From NCBI GenBank assembly GCA_022818135.1, contig JAFMSR010000003.1, positions 38,347,333 to 38,411,332 on the forward strand: 64,000 bases of DNA, in the 5' to 3' direction. This document shows, piece by piece, positions 1 to 12,670 of this stretch. The DNA comes from Saxidomus purpurata (lineage: Eukaryota; Mollusca; Bivalvia; Venerida; Veneridae). The translations under genes were made by a program, and so were the position numbers. Under the pieces are notes generated by a model that was not told the DNA's origin, made no database searches, and saw only the letters and a program-made list of their open reading frames with translations. Position 1 is the first letter of the stretch, and each line of letters opens with the position of its first letter.

Positions 1-67
1 AAAGCTGCCCACTAAGTATTAATATGAACTACTCCTATCAGTCTTCCTGACTTCTTACTTTCTTAGG
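1..67 (+). repeat. Tail of a SINE copy, cut by the window edge
   Basis: Positions 27-67 match 540-581 almost base for base (ACTACTCCTATCA, then TCTTCCTG and TTACTTTC). The second copy is the tail of a tRNA-headed element, so this is the tail of another copy whose head lies left of the window. Confidence 0.6.
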
Positions 68-164
68 TTAAAACTGTCTTAACCTTAAAACTGTCTGACC
101 GTTCCAAGGCGGTGCCCCACTGTGTTCCTTTAATTGTTCGTTTTGTCCTCGTGTGTTTGCTTTG

Positions 165-262
165 TATGCTAGTGTGTGTTGGTAGTGTATATGTGTGTGT
201 GTACATGATTGTGTGTGTCGTGTGTGTGTGCGTGTGCGTGTGTGTGTGTGTGTGTTGGTGGT
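165..262. repeat. (TG)n microsatellite, imperfect
   Basis: A GTGTGT-rich tract with interruptions; the purest part is about 210-256. Reading frames across it (poly-CV or TH repeats) are meaningless. Confidence 0.9.
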
Positions 263-390
263 GTGCACTTCTGGGTGCTGTGGGGTTCATTTTGGGGAGG
301 CTGCGTTTTTGGTACGTGGCATTCCCTGTTTGATATTATTTTTGTTTTTAGGTTACTGCCTTTGAGAGTCAGTTACCCTTAATGTTTAGT

Positions 391-581
391 GACACAATAG
401 TAGAGCATTCACCTCAGGATTAGAGGGTCCAGGGTTTGATCCCCGCCCTTGCTGGTAGTGTCCTTAAGCAAGGCACAGATATCTCCTATTGCTTAACTCT
501 CTTCAATGTTGATTCCATTTTGAGTGAACTAAGAATTATATGTACTACTCCTATCACTCTTCCTGGCTTGTTACTTTCGTA
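391..581 (+). mobile_element. tRNA-derived SINE
   Basis: A tRNA-like head (TAGTAGAGCATTCACCTCAG, then the B-box-like GGGTTTGATCCCC) is followed by CCTTAAGCAAGGCAC, a sequence seen in the body of many animal SINEs, and by a tail shared with 27-67. It cannot fold into a good tRNA acceptor stem. Confidence 0.65.
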
Positions 582-599
582 GAATAGACTTAACTAAAT

Positions 600-2108
600 G
601 TTGTACTGGGACAGCAATCGTTTCATACTAATTTGACTACGCATGTTTTGTTAAGACATTAAGATTGGGAAATCAGTATTTAAAAGTGAAGTGCAAAGTG
701 GGAGAAATCACGAACTTGCAAAGAAGTTCAAATGCTGGAACTAAAATGCAGTCTCCCCAAAAAGACAGTTTCATTTTGAGTTCCTCGAATATGACCTTTA
801 AACTTGTGACAATTGAGATAAGTTGTTCAAACATGATTGGCAATTATTGCTCTTTAAAACAGTATCTTAAATGAACTTACTACTTTGAGACGCTGCAACA
901 GACAAAACTACTGATCCTTGAATTTGACTATGGCAAGATCTGCTACCTGTACTTACTGGCTTGATTCAGCACTTTAATAACTAAGACTGTTAAGGCAAAA
1001 AGAAATTGTAAAAATTCTACTCAAAACAGAAGGAATCTGTGTTTCCAAGACAGAACATTACTGGTTTAATAAGAGCATTTTAACACCAATTTATGCCATT
1101 AATATGTATCAAAATGCAAAACTGTATGTAAATCCCTGTTGTCTCACACACTTTGTTTTATTGTTTCTATTAGTCAATTTCAAGCTTGGGTATACCCAGC
1201 AGGCTTTCAAGTTCTGTCAAAGTCAAGTAGCCAGTAGCCAATGCCTTGCAAGGAAGTGGTTAAAGTAATAGAGGTAAAAGTGTTAGAAATTTAAGGTTTT
1301 ATGAATATATTTGGTTATTATTTGGTTATATATTCATTTACATACCAAAAATATTTAATAAAATTAATGCATAAAAACCATCCAGTGTTAAGACCTACTT
1401 ACTGGCTACATTGTACAAATTTTAATGAAATAAATTCTGAACTTATATTGAAGTAAATGGAACTGTACACATATATAAAATGCCTACTTTTAAACATCTT
1501 TTTAGACAGAATAACTCCTTCAAAACACATATTATATCTTTTTATGAAAATACTTTGTTTATCAATTTTTAGGTCAGTCCTTAAAATGAAACAAACTTGC
1601 AGCTTAACAGAATTGTTTGTCAAAAATGATTGGCCAAAATGGTACTTAAAGGAAATTTATCTTAACCAAGGTTGTCTTGACAGAAATTTTTGTCAAAAAT
1701 GATTGGCCTAAACAGTCCTCTAAATGATCCTACTGGTTAATGGGAAGCTTTTGTTAAAATTGATTTGTCTAAAATTGTCCTTACAGGAGTATTCAAATGG
1801 CATAAATGCTTTAGTTTCTGAAACAATTAAATTATCTTGCCACTTGACTATTATATGTAATCTCAACCACTTGCTTTCTCTCTTCAAAGCACTAAGATAC
1901 TGGAAAATGACTATACTGGACAGCCTACTGGGTATTTCTCAGTTTAAAGCCTGTTACCAAGATATTAAATTTGTGCCTAACCTAGGAAGCCTGCTTGGCA
2001 TAGCCAACTTGAAGACAGACTTACCATAAAGCACATTCAGATGGAGTATTCAGGGGATGACAAAAAAAATTAGCAAAAGCAAGGATCGAGATTACAGACC
2101 TACAAATA
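600..2108. other. Intergenic, with decayed direct repeats
   Basis: No gene is visible. Between about 1608 and 1790 a decayed unit of roughly 70 bp recurs (TTTGTCAAAAATGATTGGCC twice, then a weaker third copy). Short open frames here show no recognisable protein. Confidence 0.5.
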
Positions 2109-2608
2109 NNNNNNNNNNNNNNNNNNNNNNNNNNNNNNNNNNNNNNNNNNNNNNNNNNNNNNNNNNNNNNNNNNNNNNNNNNNNNNNNNNNNNNNNNNNN
2201 NNNNNNNNNNNNNNNNNNNNNNNNNNNNNNNNNNNNNNNNNNNNNNNNNNNNNNNNNNNNNNNNNNNNNNNNNNNNNNNNNNNNNNNNNNNNNNNNNNNN
2301 NNNNNNNNNNNNNNNNNNNNNNNNNNNNNNNNNNNNNNNNNNNNNNNNNNNNNNNNNNNNNNNNNNNNNNNNNNNNNNNNNNNNNNNNNNNNNNNNNNNN
2401 NNNNNNNNNNNNNNNNNNNNNNNNNNNNNNNNNNNNNNNNNNNNNNNNNNNNNNNNNNNNNNNNNNNNNNNNNNNNNNNNNNNNNNNNNNNNNNNNNNNN
2501 NNNNNNNNNNNNNNNNNNNNNNNNNNNNNNNNNNNNNNNNNNNNNNNNNNNNNNNNNNNNNNNNNNNNNNNNNNNNNNNNNNNNNNNNNNNNNNNNNNNN
2601 NNNNNNNN
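2109..2608. other. Assembly gap, 500 Ns
   Basis: Exactly 500 Ns, a conventional filler length, so the true gap size is unknown. Any frame across it is artificial. Confidence 0.99.
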
Positions 2609-3244
2609 CGTCTAATGTATTAACATGTTATAGATCGTGTATTCTATAATCTCTTATGTAATCACTAGGATACTGATTATCGTAACGCATGATAACTTTT
2701 ATCAGTTAAGAGTACATACATGTAGTTATAATATTAATATATTGTATATTGTCATTTTTGAAATATTCTAAGATTTCAAATGCTATGACAAAATTTCCTA
2801 AAACAAAATTATTTCCGGTGAATTATTTTACTTCTTTGTTTTGTATACTGTCCTTCAGAAAATTGAATTTTGTTTTTACGCATTTAGAATAACTAAGCGC
2901 AACGAGAAATAGAAACATCCAAAATGACCACGGACCTTAAAAGATATACAACCAGCCAATGTCCGAAAAGTTACTAAATCCTTTTGATGTAGGAAAATTG
3001 ATGCATTTTAGTAATTATTTAAAGTAAGCGCATTTATATCAGTTGTATATCATTGATGCTATTGATAAGGCTATTGATATGCAATAACTGGTGAAAACAA
3101 ATTCTAATCCTCGAGGAGCTCAAGCTATTAAATTGTAATATCATTCTTAAACATAACTTTCTAATTTGAGCGATATAGGTATTGCACACGATAGATAAAT
3201 TTGACGTTCTTGTGTGTGTTTTAAAATAAATTGCAACGTTTTGT
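2609..3244. other. Intergenic, nothing recognised
   Basis: AT-rich sequence without a coding signal or repeat structure I can name. Confidence 0.5.
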
Positions 3245-3379
3245 AGCTCACATGAGCACAATGTGCTCAAGGTTGGTTATTGTGATCGCCTAGAGTGTCC
3301 GTCGTATATCTTTCTGTCTGTCTCAATGTCTGTCTCAATATCTGTCTGTCTGTTGTATGTCGTCCGTGCACACTAAACC

Positions 3380-4135
3380 TTGTGTATGAAAAAGAGACTA
3401 CATATCTATTTGATCTTCATGACACTTGGTCATAATAACTGCCTTGATGTAAACTAGGTCAAGTTGAAATATCGGTTATCTTGGGTTAAAATCTAGGTCA
3501 CAGGGTGAAATCATAGAAAAACCGTGTGAATGAAATAAATATTGCATTTTTTCAATGGATCTTCTTCATGAAACTTAGTAAGATTGAATGCCTTGTTAAA
3601 ATCAAGGTTGAGTTTCAATATAGGTTATCTGGGGCTTAAAAGTAGGTCACGAGGTCAAATCATAGAAAACCCTTGTGTATGCAATAAAGGTTGCATTTTT
3701 CATTTTTAATCTTCATGAAACTTGGTCAGAATGAAAATCTTGATAAAGTATACATGTAGATCGAATTTGAAAATGAAATCTCTGGGGTAAAAACTAGGTC
3801 ACGGGCCCAATTCATATGAAAATCTTGTGATCGCAATATAGGGTCCATTTTCATTGGATCTTCATGAAACTTGGTCAGTATGGTTGTCTTAATAAATTCG
3901 AATTTGAATACGAGTCATCTGGGGTAAAAAAACTAAGTAACCAGGTTGAAAACCTTGTGTATGCCATAGAGGTGTCATTTACAACCAAATCATCATGAAT
4001 ATTGGTCAGATTGTTTGTGTGGATCACCTGGAATTGAAAACTAGATCATCAGGTTAATACCGATGAAAACTTTATCGGTACTCTAGGAGTCACATTTGAT
4101 AGCCAATCATCATGTAACTGGTCGGTAGGTTTGTC
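3380..4135. repeat. Decayed internal tandem array of the hairpin-ended repeat
   Basis: About five units recur, each holding variants of CTTGTGTATGCAATAAAGG, ATCTTCATGAAACTTGGTCA, ATCTGGGGTAAAA and CTAGGTCAC. They have diverged from each other. Confidence 0.7.
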
Positions 4136-4142
4136 TTGTCAA

Positions 4143-4232
4143 TGTCAAACAGAACTTTTAGTTAGTTTATACTAATTTATTTAAGTTCGATTGTGAAGAA
4201 AGCTTGTAGCTTATGGAGTCACTCTCGATGTT
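4143..4232. repeat. SINE tail fragment shared with 27390-27460
   Basis: Positions 4150-4230 match 27391-27455 (TACTAATTTATTTAAG, CGATTGTGAAGAAAGCTTG, AGTCACTCTCGA). The full element at 27.4 kb carries a tRNA-like head; here only the tail remains next to the Tc1-like insertion. Confidence 0.6.
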
Positions 4233-5217
4233 TGTGTTAATGATATATATACTGAAAGGATAGAGAAACGCAGGGTAAACATTTGAGGTGATTTAAAGTG
4301 ATGTGTTTGATGTTATATACACTATTTTTATATGAGTATAAAAACCAATCTTTAATAAACAAATTACCAAAATGTCATTAGATTTTGACCAATAATTCAT
4401 TAATATTTGAAGCACATTTGACGATACCTCCCAATATCGCAAAATGAAATCGACTGACTCGTCAGTATCTCGCATGCCCCCCTCGCGCATCTGTCACAGC
4501 CTTTATTCTTTTGTGCATGGAATTCATCAGTGCATTAATCCTTCTCACTGGGATATTGTTTTACTCTTCCAACAATGTTGGCCTTAGTTGGTCGAGTGAA
4601 GAGGTGGTATTCCTACGCCCCCTTATCCTCCTGTCAAGTTCGTCCCACATATTGTTCAATCTGGACTGTACGGCGGCCAGTCGAGTGGGTAAATGTTATG
4701 GTTTGCGAGAAAGTCTTGACAAACTCTGGCAACATGGGGCCGGGCTTTATCATGCTGGAAAATTAACGCTGTTGAACAAATGGAACTACAACCAGGCGGA
4801 GGATTTCATCCCTATATCTTACGGCGGTTAAATTCCCGGCTACCACAATCAAAGGTGACTTTGCTCCGTGAGAAATCCTTCCCCAGATCACAACCAAGCC
4901 ACCCCAAACCTATCTCTCTCGAGAACGCAAGCGTCGGCGAAGCGTTCCCCACGACGTCGGTATACGCGACGTCGACCGTCCGTCGAAAAAGGGTAAACCG
5001 AGACTCATCGGTGAAAAAGACCCGTCTCCATTGCCTCATTGGAAATCGTCTGGGAGCATGTGCCGCCAACCAAGCCATACGACGCGCACGTCGTGCGCGT
5101 GTGAGAGGCAGACCAACGTAAGAACGACGTGCTCGCAGACCAACCTCACGCAATCGATTCCTTACAGTTTTTGGGTGAAATTATGAATGCCTACCGTATC
5201 ATTAGCGGTTTCAGTGG

Positions 5218-6004
5218 TAGTATGGTGTTACCTGCCCCTACCCATACGGTACGGGTCAGGCAAAGCTCAATGATAGCGGCGCCCACACTATCAAATTTTT
5301 ACATTGAGTTAATAGGGGGTTTTATGTATGAGTTGATCATTCAAAAAACCTTGCAGTATGTGATTTGTAAATAAAAATCCATTGTAAATTGCTAATAATA
5401 TTTGATTAACCAGCAAAATATAACGAGAAATAAACAACAGGAAAAATAGCCGTGTTTTCGGACGTGGTAGATATTCATTGGCATTTCGGATATTTAGTCT
5501 GTCGCAGCAGTTCTATATATAGAAATTAAATATGTATGTATTATTTAAGCAAACACTTTTAAAATCATTCACCGTGGCTCAGTGGGTAAGTCACTTACAC
5601 TGTAATTTTATGGGCAAGGTTCGAATCCCACCGGCGACACTTTTCTTTTTTTTTTTTTCGTTTTCTTATCTAAATTTGAACATTTTTAGGCTCGAACATG
5701 GCAAAAAAAGAAATACAAAAACAAAAAAACAACAAAAAATCAAACATATCCGAAATGTCTTCTTGAAGTAACTTGTCCGAAATATAGTACACTTACTAGT
5801 CAAACTTTCAAAGCATTCAAAAACTCTTTCGTCTTTTAAAACTATGTCAATAACTTTTTCAAATAAGCATATTAGTTTTGAATGATCAATACTTTTATCA
5901 TTTCACTATATAAACAGTATACTTTTGAGCATCCACTGGGCGCCGCCATTATTGAGCTTTGCCTGACGTACTGTAGCATGCCAGTACGACAGGGAACCAG
6001 ACTA
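5218..6004. mobile_element. 787 bp inverted-repeat element with 9 bp target duplication
   Basis: The 9-mer TTTCAGTGG occurs on both sides (5209-5217 and 6005-6013). The insert begins TAGTATGGTG and ends CCAGACTA, and its two ends are imperfect inverted repeats of about 75 bp, best matched over TCAGGCAAAGCTCAAT and GGCGCC. Removing the insert and one 9-mer rejoins the Tc1 transposase in frame. No coding capacity is seen. A 9 bp duplication fits Mutator-like elements; the superfamily is inferred from that alone. Confidence 0.8.
5568..5640 (+). repeat. tRNA-like sequence inside the 787 bp element
   Basis: GTGGCTCAGTGGGTAAGTC resembles a tRNA A-box arm and GGTTCGAATCCCACC a B-box arm, followed by a T run. 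The acceptor and T stems do not pair well, so it is a SINE head or tRNA pseudogene, not a working tRNA. Confidence 0.55.
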
Positions 6005-6634
6005 TTTCAGTGGCATTAACGTGGCGATTACGCAGGTGGGAAAGACGAATATCCCTGTCTTGCCGTCGCGACGTTACGCGCGGACATCCCTATCGCGGTC
6101 GATCGGCAACTCTCCAGGTTTCTCTCAAACGACGGACAAGACGTTCTATAGTTGAAACATTCACACCAAACTGCACAACAACCTGTTGTTGCCTCTGACC
6201 TTGCAGTAGCAATGCAATAGCCTGACCCCTCTTAACTTCCGTCAGCCGTACCATGATTGCAAGAGCTTCAAATTTAATTTAAAAAGCGGAAAGTGATGTG
6301 TATACCTCAAGAGTATCAATTTATATGATAAGATGTTTTGACGAATCCGTCATCATTATTCTGCACGTGTTTTTTGCTTTTCATCACTTTCTCCAAGAAG
6401 CACGGAGAAATACACGGTTGAGTAACTTTAAGTACGGGATTGAGTACACAGTGACCAAGATAGTCGTCTGACCGGTTTTCAAAATTTTACGCCAAGCATT
6501 TAAGAAATTGTTGCATATATTGTTACCCTGCGTTTCTTTATCCTTTCAGTAGGTTAGGGTTGAAGTTTGATCACATATAGTCATAAGTTGGTTTCAGGTG
6601 AGCGATCAAGGGTCATCTTGGCCCTCTTGTTTAA

Positions 6635-8513
6635 CAACATCGCAGTTTAACGTTCATGTTCAATATAAAACCGGAACAGCGATATTTGTAATCAAGGAAA
6701 AGCACGATCTTAAATATTCTATAACGTTATGTTAGTTACTCAATCCGTGATGACGGATTTGTTGTTATGCCAAGACAAACAAGAACGTAGAAACCCTTAC
6801 ATCATAATAATTATAGAAATAAACCATCATGGATCAAATTAATTTATTCTAATTATTTATTCTCGATTGCGAAACAAGGTCTTACAACTTACATTAAACG
6901 CTCTCGAGACCCATTCCAGATAAAATCAACCTCAAAGAGAGATTCAATGTGGAATTATTTGTGTCTTGCCTAAGGCAACTACCGACATGGCTATAGTGGG
7001 ATTTAACCCGGAACCCTTCGATTCTGAGGCGAACGCGCTACCACTGCACCACGACGGCTCAGTGGATTAAATAACTGCACAAAATCGAATTAAACATTCG
7101 ACTTGACATGTATCAAAAAAGGGAAGTTACATGTCATCAATAAAAGCACACTATTGGGAAAAGCGAACAAAGTATTCAAAAGGCTTGTTATTAAACAATA
7201 CAGCTTAGATTCGCTTTATTGAAATATACACATCATAACATTCGTTTTTTCTTTGAACGTAAAAAAAATGAGTGGTAGATTTTGCTGCACAATATCTAAA
7301 TATAATTAACATTAAACCACCCATTAATTTTGAAATCTTAAGAAAATGACTACCACAAAGATATGAATTATGTTTCATTACAATTACGTTTGCCTACAAA
7401 GTTCAATAAAGCAACACGGATTGTAAATATAAAAGAGGCAAGAAAATATCATATTTACCTTTATAGAATCTCTCTGTAGTACATACGACGTAAAGTTAAA
7501 ATTGATCAGTATGTTTAATGTTAAGTGATGTTTGTTTTAACATTTACATGTCAATTTTACTGATAACTGATGATATCTGTTGGCTGTAGACGAAATTGTT
7601 ATCTATTTATTCGATTTGGTGACAGACGCTAGGAGACGAAAGGATTTCCGATTGTACAGTACATCAACAGCGATGAAATGTTTAACAGTATTGGTTAATA
7701 CTTTGCGCAATTGTATATAGGCTAAAGTCGAAGAGAATCCGCTTTTCACCAAAACTGTGTTCAGCGCGGTAAAGAAGCCAAGGAAAGAATCAAAACTAAC
7801 ATCCTAACATTTTCAAACGCAGATTGAATTCTGACCAACAAAAGATTGAAACATTCTTTTACATGTATGCTGGAGATCGCAAACTCAAAACAAAAATTCA
7901 AGACTTAGAACACGCTGTTCGTAGCTATCTTAAAAAACATTTGTTCTTTAAAAAATATTGTAAACAGCCCTAGGTGTGCATGTGGGTGCACCGAAAAAAC
8001 ATATAATTCCTATGTTCTAACGTGCACTAACTGAACTTACTAATAACATAACAAGAAAAGTATTGAAGCAAAGCATCAAAGACGCGGCTTAATGACGTTC
8101 GGTGAGCAAAATAATGACACCAGGAACTACATAAATAACATGGCGTGAGAATGTTCTCTGAACTATTGCTTCATACAAACACGTTCTTGCCCCACTATAT
8201 TTCAACATATAGGGTGGCATTAGGCATACAGTAATTATTCAAAACAATAATACATCTTTATATAGGAAATAATTCACTTACTGTGACCATTTTACTATAT
8301 ATTCGGAAAAACAAGTATCACTTCATAAATGCGTTAAAGTATTCGGTATACACTGCTAGGTCACAGGCAGTTACAACACATTTAGTCAAGTATCGTGATG
8401 TATATGCTAAAAATGTTCAAACACTCTTAACCAAAAAAAGGTAAAGGGGATAATAACAAATTTATGAATGAGGCACAAATGCCACTCTGATACATTTTGT
8501 CTTTATAATATTC
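6635..8513. other. Intergenic, one SINE, otherwise nothing recognised
   Basis: Apart from the SINE head at 6955-7066 there is no gene or repeat I can support. The sequence is AT-rich and short frames are random. Confidence 0.5.
6955..7066 (-). mobile_element. tRNA-derived SINE head
   Basis: On the minus strand: GAGCCGTCGTGGTGCAGTGG, TAGCGCGTTCGCCTCAGA, GGGTTCCGGGTTAAATCCC, then a TTGCCTTAGGCAAGACAC body segment. A- and B-box-like parts are clear; the tail is not delimited. Confidence 0.65.
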
Positions 8514-8945
8514 TTAAGGTAGCACACAATTTAGTGGATGTGGTACATGTCTTTTCATTTTTCATTTTTTACTTATAACTTAAATTCAAAATGTATTTCA
8601 CTTGGTTGGGATGTCATTATATTGTACATTTTGTAGTATACTTACACTAATAATTCATGTCATTGTTTAAAAATGTCTGCCTACCAAGCCATTTAAAAGA
8701 AATAAAAAATGAAGAGGTTTACTGCACGACACACCTCATGTTTTTGCAGATATTTTTTAAAAATATATATTTGATACAGTAAAACAAAACAGAAATTTGT
8801 TGACAGTGGTGTAAAGGATGTTTTAGTCCCTTTATTTCCACTGAATTTGTCACACTGTCTTCGTTCGTCAACGAACAAGGTAATACATGTATGTCAAAAT
8901 GTATCCGTTCTTCATAATTATTCACTAACTTCAGTTTTTCTTTAC

Positions 8946-9078
<133 letters not shown>

Positions 9079-9899
9079 CTACGTATCACATCGGGCCAAC
9101 AAACAGAACTGACATGTACATATTTTGGAAACTGGTGATGGTTAATGTCGAGGCATAACCCAAAAGAACCCAAAAGTAATTCAAGGAGATCCATTATTAC
9201 TTGCGTTGTTTGACTAATGCATTCGTTTTATCGCCGCATTGAACTAATAAATTATGATTATCTTTATAAATTGTTATTAAAGATTGCAGAAATCACATGT
9301 ATTAAGATATTTGCCGCCACATCTGCTCTCGTTTTTTTAGTTATATTTTGAAAAAAGAGCACCTACACCACTGTGTTAACATGAAGGAAACGCTTACTTT
9401 TTGCACAAATTAGCCTATAAACACCTTACCTATCTAGACATGCAAATATATCTACACACACAAAAAAAAAAAAAATTCAACTTAGTCAATATATAAACGT
9501 TATATCAGGCTATAACCATGCTTTCAATAAGGTCGTGCTATATTCTATATGTCCCCACCTTTAATTACATATCAGTCAGTTCCTTTTGTTCCTGGATAAA
9601 ACTGAAGTTTTGAAATAGAAGGTACGATTTGACTACAAAGGATACGAGTCGGTACGAATTTACCAATTGACGAGATGACTAAGGTTCGAGTTAACTCGGG
9701 TGCGAGTCGACCCGAAAGCTTATGGTTGAACAAGCAGAAACTGACAAAACAGAACATCTACTGACTGAAGTGTAGTGTAAAAACTTCTTTTATTGAATGA
9801 TATACATATGATTCGATCAATTAAATTCACTGTCGGAGATAGGACTAAACTATTGTTACTATTTTAAAACACAAACAATAACTAACGACAACTCTATAG

Positions 9900-10080
9900 A
9901 AAATAGACTGTGTCTATAACATTCATCTCAGAAGTACCTTATTTTTTCAAGGATGAGAGACACATCTAAGTAACGAACGACAACTCGTGCGTTTAAGAAA
10001 AATAGACTGTGTCTACAGTATTTATCTCAGAAGTACCTTAATTTTTTCAATGAAGAAAGACGCATATTTTCGATCTAGTG
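9900..10080. repeat. Direct repeat, two copies about 99 bp apart
   Basis: AAATAGACTGTGTCTA and ATCTCAGAAGTACCTTA occur twice (from 9901 and from 10000), and the second copy runs on into GAAAGACGCATATTTTC, which recurs at 28315-28335. So part of this is a dispersed repeat. Confidence 0.7.
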
Positions 10081-10176
10081 GTTAAGTTGCTCACCCCGTA
10101 TTGAATATAGCGGGCCTCAATCAAAATTAATAAAACATGTACCCCACCACCTAATAAAAATTGTGCGCTACCTTAA

Positions 10177-12670
10177 TATAATAGCAGAGAATGGTGAGGT
10201 TTTATCGTCTAGATTTTCAAATAACCAGTCTGAGATCTGTAATCCCATACACAACCGGATCGGAACAATAATGCTGACGCATGGATGGATGCTGAATGTC
10301 CACAATCTGTGGTATTCGAAACGATCCCGAAAACAATACAAACTAGCCTACCTGAAATAACAGACAGGCCTCAATCGAACATTGTTAATATTATGACAGG
10401 TACGGAGAGTCATGCTTGGAGCGTGCTGTCGGTAACAGTGACCACACTTGAAATGACCATCAACTGTTTCAAATATATGCTTCAGTTAAACTTTATAAAC
10501 TGGTAAGTTCAATTCAGGCAGATGAGACACGTTATAAAGACATTAGGAGAGAAACATTATACCTACATCGCCAACCATTCCTCAATTTTGGATTAAATCT
10601 GCCATATTTTAATAAAAATGCAACAGTACACCCACTCCCGTTCTTCTATCAGTGCTATCTCGAAAGTCGCGTCCGAGCGCTTTTCCGTTACCTCCACAAG
10701 TCGCGTCAGAGCGCTTTTCCGTTACCTCTACCGTGATGTATTTTTGTAGGTTACCAGTCCTTCTATCAGTGTTTGTCTTCAACAAAGTGTTACAAGGACA
10801 TTACCATTTACCTTTTACAAATATAAAGAATGCATGTCATACTGTATTTCGTAGATTCACTTGGAACTATTAAAAAAGAATAATTTGCATTGTAATTCAT
10901 AGTTTGACTTGGGAAAGGACTGCGCTAATACTAAAATGTACGTCTAAAGTAACTAAAACTTCAAAATTCACACGAATTCCTTTCAGTGATGGTGGATGTA
11001 TTCCTCTACTGTCATCACCTTATATATGTGACGGATCAAGCTAAAATTGCATATGTTTGGGATTTTACACTTGGTTTACATTTAGGCTTATAAGTACAAG
11101 AAAATATTAAATTATAAAAATATTTGTGAAAATTGAACCATATCTCTTTATAGTAAAAACAAGCCCAAAGTTTAATTATGATTATGCCGATACTGGTCAT
11201 TTAGACTTGAATTACGTTTAATGCTGTAGCCAATGAGAAAAATACAGTCGGTAAAGCCGGTAAACATTGCATTTCTTCTGAACACAGCCCAAATATCTAC
11301 GATACTGTTAAGTTCTCTTCAAGCCTTTGAATCAAACGTATTTATAATGTTCTTGTACTCGTTGCATATATTCACGGCGAACACTGAATTAAATGAACAT
11401 ACGTGTTTCCTTTTATTAGTTGTTCGGTAGATTTCGGACAATCGCATCAGCTTAGTAGGAAATACTACTATATATGATAGTGTGGATCGGTAAAAAATAG
11501 CTTAGATTTTCCGTCGTTACAGCTTCTCAATTTTATTCAAGTAATTAATAAAATACGTTAATTTTTATACCATAATCGGACAAAGACGCGTAAATTTAAA
11601 TCCAAATCAAAGCGCTGAAAGCACTGATGTTTTTTTTTCACTCAAGTAGTGAATGTATTAAGACATGAGGTTATAACAGTATTATTTACACTATGTGCAC
11701 ATGTCGGACAGATGCACAGCTGTCTAGCTGACACAGATCAAATGGAATCTGGTAACCAGTTGCTATTTTTTTTTTTTGGAATAGACCGCTTAAGCAATTT
11801 TGTTGTATACAGGCTAAAATTCGTGGCGTGACCTATTACGCTGCGGGGCCGGCCCTAACAAGAGTGATAAGAATTAAAGGCTAGAAACACTGTTAGGGGT
11901 TTCTTACTGACGATGTCAATTCTTTGTTTTGGCTTTTTCCTGTCTGTCAGATCGTGTCAGACTCTTTGACTGTGGTTATCACGATTGTATGAAACTACTT
12001 ATCTGGTGTTAAGTGCTGTGTGTGCTTCACTTCTGCGTAGTAATTATTATTGTCCTACTTGGACAGTGGGTCTGACTCTGTTTGGGAGATAGATCAAAAC
12101 TATTTGTCAGATATTTTATTGCTTGTTTCCATCTTAAATGGTTAAGATTGTGGTTGTTTTGAATTGGAATGGTCGCCACGATATTGCTTGGGGATTGTTG
12201 AAAGCGGCGTAAAACCTGAAACAAAGTAAAAGCATTTCTTGACCGCTTTCTCTTAGCAAGACCCAACTGATGTCAGACAGAATGCAATAGCTATTGCTGC
12301 TGTAGGTTGTGTGCAAGTTTGGTACAAATAAAAACATAAATGGAGGACTATAGTGCTAAAAAGGCCGAAATGGGCATTTCAGACCTTTTCACGGGCCACA
12401 ACTTCGACATGCATGATGGGATCTCGTCAGTTATCTAACTTGATGGAGATACATGCACGCACACGTTCGACGGACAACAGCAAATCTATATGCCCCACAT
12501 ATTATGAACTTTTGAATTAGAGTCAAATGCACCATTTGGCAGTAATCGCCTTTTGCACCCGAGTTCACACCCAGAATAGACAAGATTGTAGGATTAGGTG
12601 TTTGGACAGTCTTTATGCATTTCCTACACCAAAACTCATTATCTCCATGACAAAATGTTGTGCTTGGTAA
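10177..12670. other. Intergenic, minor repeats only
   Basis: No gene is supported. A 34 bp unit is tandemly doubled at about 10665-10730 (AGTCGCGTC, GAGCGCTTTTCCGTTACCTC). A 22-mer at 11605-11627 recurs at 25540-25562. Confidence 0.5.
10665..10731. repeat. 34 bp unit in tandem, two copies
   Basis: AGTCGCGTC, then GAGCGCTTTTCCGTTACCTC, repeated once with few changes. It is richer in G and C than its surroundings. Confidence 0.8.

Larger units (their letters stand above)
4480..6254 (-). pseudogene. Tc1/mariner-like transposase remnant
   Basis: The N-terminal part (6254 to about 6014) starts MVRLTEVKRGQAIALLLQ and has the Tc1-type DNA-binding helices (STIERLVRRLRETW). The C-terminal part runs from about 5208 leftwards: TVRNRLREVGLRARR, then FFTDESRFTL with the first catalytic Asp, then frames that still show the Asn-rich second-Asp region and SPDLN-type region only in broken form. 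Damage seen: an in-frame TAG after about 61 codons, several frameshifts downstream and the 787 bp insertion. It cannot make a working enzyme. Confidence 0.85.
4252..6549 (-). mobile_element. Tc1/mariner-like DNA transposon, inactivated
   Basis: The element begins CTGAAAGGATAGAGAAACGC and ends with its inverted copy, and it is flanked by TA at 4250-4251 and 6550-6551, the TA target duplication of Tc1/mariner. It is 2298 bp long, of which 787 bp is a later insertion. Minus-strand coding remnants run from an ATG at 6254 (helix-turn-helix N-terminus) through the DDE domain to about 4490. Confidence 0.88.
3245..6632 (-). mobile_element. Hairpin-ended dispersed repeat, interrupted by nested insertions
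   Basis: Read on the minus strand the element starts at 6632 with AACAAGAGGGCCAAGATGAC and CGCTCACCTG. It ends at 3245 with a TGAGCAC / GTGCTCA hairpin and AGCTC. Both ends match the copy at 13410-14103. Its body (about 3380-4130) is a decayed tandem array of roughly 120-180 bp units, each with CTTCATGAAACTTGGTCAGA and a GGTCAC segment. A Tc1-like element splits it at 4252-6549. No protein is encoded. Confidence 0.65.

Noticed and set aside
2057..2623. Frame spanning the run of Ns
   Set aside because: Open only because N codons are not read as stops.
3245..4135. Tandem units considered as a CRISPR array
   Set aside because: Units are long, diverged and without unique spacers, in a eukaryotic genome; they belong to a dispersed repeat.
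5568..5640. Working tRNA gene
   Set aside because: A and B boxes are present but the acceptor and T stems do not pair, and it lies in a mobile element.
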